DNA of 7,139 nt from CAZPRY01 sp964589175 (GTDB lineage: Bacteria; Fidelibacterota; UBA2242), in NCBI GenBank assembly GCA_964589175.1, contig CAZPRY010000097.1, positions 1-7,139 on the forward strand, read 5' to 3'. The number at the start of each line of letters is the position of its first letter. The stretch's first letter is position 1. The notes below the pieces were generated by a model, which saw only the letters and a list, made by a program, of their open reading frames with translations, did not search any database and was not told where the DNA came from. Position numbers and translations under genes: made by a program. Of this stretch, positions 5,691 to 7,139 are shown in pieces.

Positions 5691-5864
5691 GGCCGGAAAT
5701 TAAGACCTTTGGAGGGAAAGTACAAATATGATATTGGCGGGCAAAGCAGTAGCGGAGGGATTGAGATTTAAAGTTCAAAGGAGAAAGGTGAAAGGAATGC
5801 AGAATAAAAATGTAACACGAAAGGACAGAGATGATAATGATAGAATTGCTGTGAACACCGGGAA
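5691..5864. other. Non-coding gap between wecB and gmhB, purine-rich on the plus strand
   Basis: No gene is supported here. The plus strand from about 5700 to 5835 is strongly A/G-rich and holds three AAAGG words with a 7-base period at 5777-5795. No terminator hairpin with a T run is seen after the wecB stop on the minus strand, so read-through from wecB into gmhB is possible. A clear promoter for gmhB was not found. The best guess is TATCAT on the minus strand about 40 bases before the start, without a matching -35. Confidence 0.5.
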
Positions 5865-6950
5865 TTAGAGGAAGATCGCGACGATGCGTTCGGCCGTGTG
5901 CCCATCCCACAATTCGGGGATTTTCCCGTTTTTCTTTTCACCATTTAAAATCGCCAGGCTACGCGCCAGGATTTTCTCCGGATTGGTGCCGACCAGTTCG
6001 TTGGTGCCTTCCCAAATCGTGATCGGTCTTTCGGTATTCTCGCGCACCGTAAGACAGGGTACGCCGAGCACCGTCGATTCTTCCTGCAATCCGCCGGAAT
6101 CCGTTAGGACCAGCGCCGCCTCTTTCTGCAATTTCATAAAATCCAGGTAACCCAGCGGTTCGCAAATCTTCAGACCGGGATAATCCGTGAGATATTTCTC
6201 CTGCCCGAATTCCTCCAGCATCTTGGCGGTTCGCGGGTGCATCGGGAATACTACAGGTATTTTTTCCTGGATCTTGGCCAGCACTTCGAACATGCCGATA
6301 AATGACTTTTCCTCATCAACATTCGAAGGCCGGTGCAGCGTCACAAGAACAAACTGCTGCGCTTTCACATCCAGGCGATCCAGGATATCCGAGCGATCGA
6401 ATTTCGGCAGGTAGTAATAGAGCGAATCGATCATCGTATTGCCGACAAAATGGATCTTTTCCTTGGCGATTCCTTCCCGCAAAAGATTTTCATCGGCTTC
6501 GCGGCAAGTGGTCAGCAGATAATCGGAAATGCGATCCGTCACGATGCGGTTGATCTCTTCGGGCATCGACCAGTCCCGGCTGCGCAAACCGCCTTCGATA
6601 TGCCCGACTTTGATATGCAGTTTCGTCGCCACCAGCGAACAAGCCATAGTCGAGTTGACATCACCGGCAACCAGCACCAGGTCGGGGCGATCCTCGAGTA
6701 CCTTCTGCTCATATTCGATCATGATCCGGCCGGTTTGCTCGCCGTGCAGGCCCGAACCGACGCCAAGATAAACGTCGGGTTGCGGCAGTTCGAGTTCCTC
6801 AAAGAATATTTTGGACATTTTCTCGCCATAATGCTGGCCGGTATGGACCAGGCGGCATTGAAACTCGCCGGGATATTTTTTGAGCTCCCGGTAAATCGGG
6901 GCGGCTTTCATATAATTCGGTCTGGCGCCGACGATCAGGTCAATCTTCAT
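5865..6950 (-). CDS. wecB: UDP-N-acetylglucosamine 2-epimerase, non-hydrolysing
   Basis: WecB converts UDP-GlcNAc to UDP-ManNAc in the cytosol, for surface polysaccharides. The GT-B-type fold motifs are in order (numbering from the ATG at 6950): VGARPNYMK at 7-15, GDVNST at 96-101, HIEGGLRS at 117-124, PEEINR at 130-135, LHRPSN at 205-210, MHPRT at 237-241, DSGGLQEES at 284-292 and RENTERP at 303-309. R10, D97, E119, E131 and H206 correspond to catalytic or substrate residues of E. coli WecB. At 361 residues it is near the family length. An in-frame TTG at 6953 would add one residue, but GGGAG at 6961-6957 sits six bases from the ATG and fixes the start at 6950. The retained catalytic set favours the epimerase over a hydrolysing or inactive homologue. 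It is the first gene of the wecB-gmhB-NusG-cysS block. Confidence 0.93.
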   Translation of the reverse strand: MKIDLIVGARPNYMKAAPIYRELKKYPGEFQCRLVHTGQHYGEKMSKIFFEELELPQPDVYLGVGSGLHGEQTGRIMIEYEQKVLEDRPDLVLVAGDVNSTMACSLVATKLHIKVGHIEGGLRSRDWSMPEEINRIVTDRISDYLLTTCREADENLLREGIAKEKIHFVGNTMIDSLYYYLPKFDRSDILDRLDVKAQQFVLVTLHRPSNVDEEKSFIGMFEVLAKIQEKIPVVFPMHPRTAKMLEEFGQEKYLTDYPGLKICEPLGYLDFMKLQKEAALVLTDSGGLQEESTVLGVPCLTVRENTERPITIWEGTNELVGTNPEKILARSLAILNGEKKNGKIPELWDGHTAERIVAIFL

Positions 6951-6992
6951 CAAAATCTCCCTCGAAAAGGATCAAATTCATTTTCAATAATG

Positions 6993-7021
6993 AAAAAAAT
7001 CGGCTCTAAGTTAAAGAGCCG
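6993..7021 (-). terminator. Perfect stem-loop with T tract, upstream of wecB
   Basis: On the minus strand CGGCTCT (7021-7015) and AGAGCCG (7007-7001) form a perfect 7-bp stem with a 7-base loop. It is followed by A and a run of seven Ts (6999-6993), which is the shape of an intrinsic terminator. It may end an upstream minus-strand gene. A promoter at 7026-7054 predicts a transcript that begins right at this stem, so it could instead be a 5' leader hairpin or attenuator of wecB. Confidence 0.7.
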
Positions 7022-7025
7022 TGAA

Positions 7026-7054
7026 TTAATAAACCAGTGATTGAATACTGTCAA
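7026..7054 (-). promoter_or_regulatory. Candidate wecB promoter
   Basis: On the minus strand a perfect TTGACA (7054-7049) is followed after exactly 17 bases by TATTAA (7031-7026), four of six for the -10. The predicted start is near 7019-7020, at the first bases of the stem-loop at 7021-7001 and about 70 bases from the wecB ATG. This is the best -35/-10 pair in the window. Confidence 0.5.
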
Positions 7055-7055
7055 A

Positions 7056-7115
7056 TCACCTGAAAAGCCGACAAAAGTGAATCAGTCACCTCGAATGCCG
7101 ACGAAGGCGGCAGAG
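7056..7115. repeat. Two imperfect 30-base direct repeats
   Basis: Units 7056-7085 and 7086-7115 both start TCACCT and share GCCGAC at the same offset. About 20 of 30 positions agree by eye. On the minus strand, in the same frame, they read FVGIRGD and FVGFSGD, with a TGA between them. Only two copies are visible, and the right edge cuts off anything further. Confidence 0.3.
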
Positions 7116-7138
7116 AGGTCGGTGAAGTCCATCACGAC
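7082..7138 (-). CDS. Possible C-terminal end of an upstream gene (runs off the right edge)
   Basis: One minus-strand frame is open from the right edge for 18 codons, ending at TGA 7084-7082. It reads VVMDFTDLSAAFVGIRGD. The other two frames have stops. Third codon positions are mostly G or C, like the coding genes here and unlike the AT-rich spacer that follows. The terminator-shaped hairpin 60 bases downstream would suit the end of this gene. Eighteen codons are too few to identify a family, and the stretch overlaps a repeat that may be non-coding. I cannot assign a function. Confidence 0.3.
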   Translation of the reverse strand, partial: VVMDFTDLSAAFVGIRGD

Positions 7139-7139
7139 C

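Noticed and set aside
5746..5754. GCAGTAGCG, close to the RfaH ops element
   Set aside because: It is on the plus strand, while the genes on both sides are transcribed from the minus strand, so it would not be on the non-template strand of their transcription.
5638..5910. A 90-residue minus-strand reading frame bridging wecB and gmhB
   Set aside because: It overlaps the ends of two real genes in another frame, and the middle is just the translated pyrimidine-rich spacer.
6333..7040. A 235-residue plus-strand reading frame opposite wecB
   Set aside because: It lies antisense to a well-supported wecB and runs through its ribosome binding site and the upstream hairpin. No domain or ribosome binding site supports it.

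Overview
The window looks like ordinary chromosome of a Gram-negative bacterium that makes lipopolysaccharide or another surface glycan. The evidence is enzymes for heptose, galacturonate and ManNAc precursors, next to a conserved tRNA-tuf operon. I cannot name a species. None of the four tRNA genes encodes the 3' CCA, and a NusG paralogue sits among sugar genes. Together these fit a lineage outside the enterobacteria, possibly of the Bacteroidetes/Calditrichota-like kind, but that placement is inference.

Positions 1-792, read on the minus strand, hold a tRNA operon in the order Thr(TGT), Tyr(GTA), Gly(TCC), Thr(GGT), followed by the first 17 codons of tuf (elongation factor Tu), which runs off the left edge. 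This is the same order as thrU-tyrU-glyT-thrT-tufB of E. coli. The spacer between the first two tRNAs is unusually long (180 bases) and can fold into two competing hairpins. The 100-base spacer between the tRNA-Thr(GGT) and tRNA-Gly genes holds only a weak 5-bp hairpin at 263-278.

Positions 793-981 form a divergent intergenic region. It serves the tRNA operon on the left and a two-gene plus-strand operon on the right. That operon encodes a UDP-glucuronate 4-epimerase and a stand-alone ribokinase-family heptose-7-phosphate kinase (HldA/RfaE1 type), joined by an ATGA overlap. A perfect TATAAT is bracketed by an 8-bp inverted repeat. A terminator that could work in both directions lies at 2934-2965, between the two convergent gene blocks.

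Positions 2994-6950 on the minus strand hold, in transcription order, wecB (UDP-GlcNAc 2-epimerase), gmhB (heptose bisphosphate phosphatase), a specialised NusG paralogue (RfaH/UpxY-like) and cysS (cysteinyl-tRNA synthetase). The last two overlap by ATGA. Upstream of wecB there is a good promoter (TTGACA, 17 bases, TATTAA) whose predicted start falls at the edge of a terminator-shaped hairpin. Beyond it, at the right edge, a possible C-terminus of another minus-strand gene is seen.

The kinase and GmhB supply steps 2 and 3 of ADP-heptose synthesis (after GmhA), the epimerase gives UDP-galacturonate, and WecB gives UDP-ManNAc. The NusG paralogue is a plausible transcription elongation factor for glycan genes. 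I found no clear undescribed system. The most unusual points are regulatory: the cysS/NusG-paralogue coupling, the tRNA spacer hairpins, and the two promoter-associated inverted repeats.
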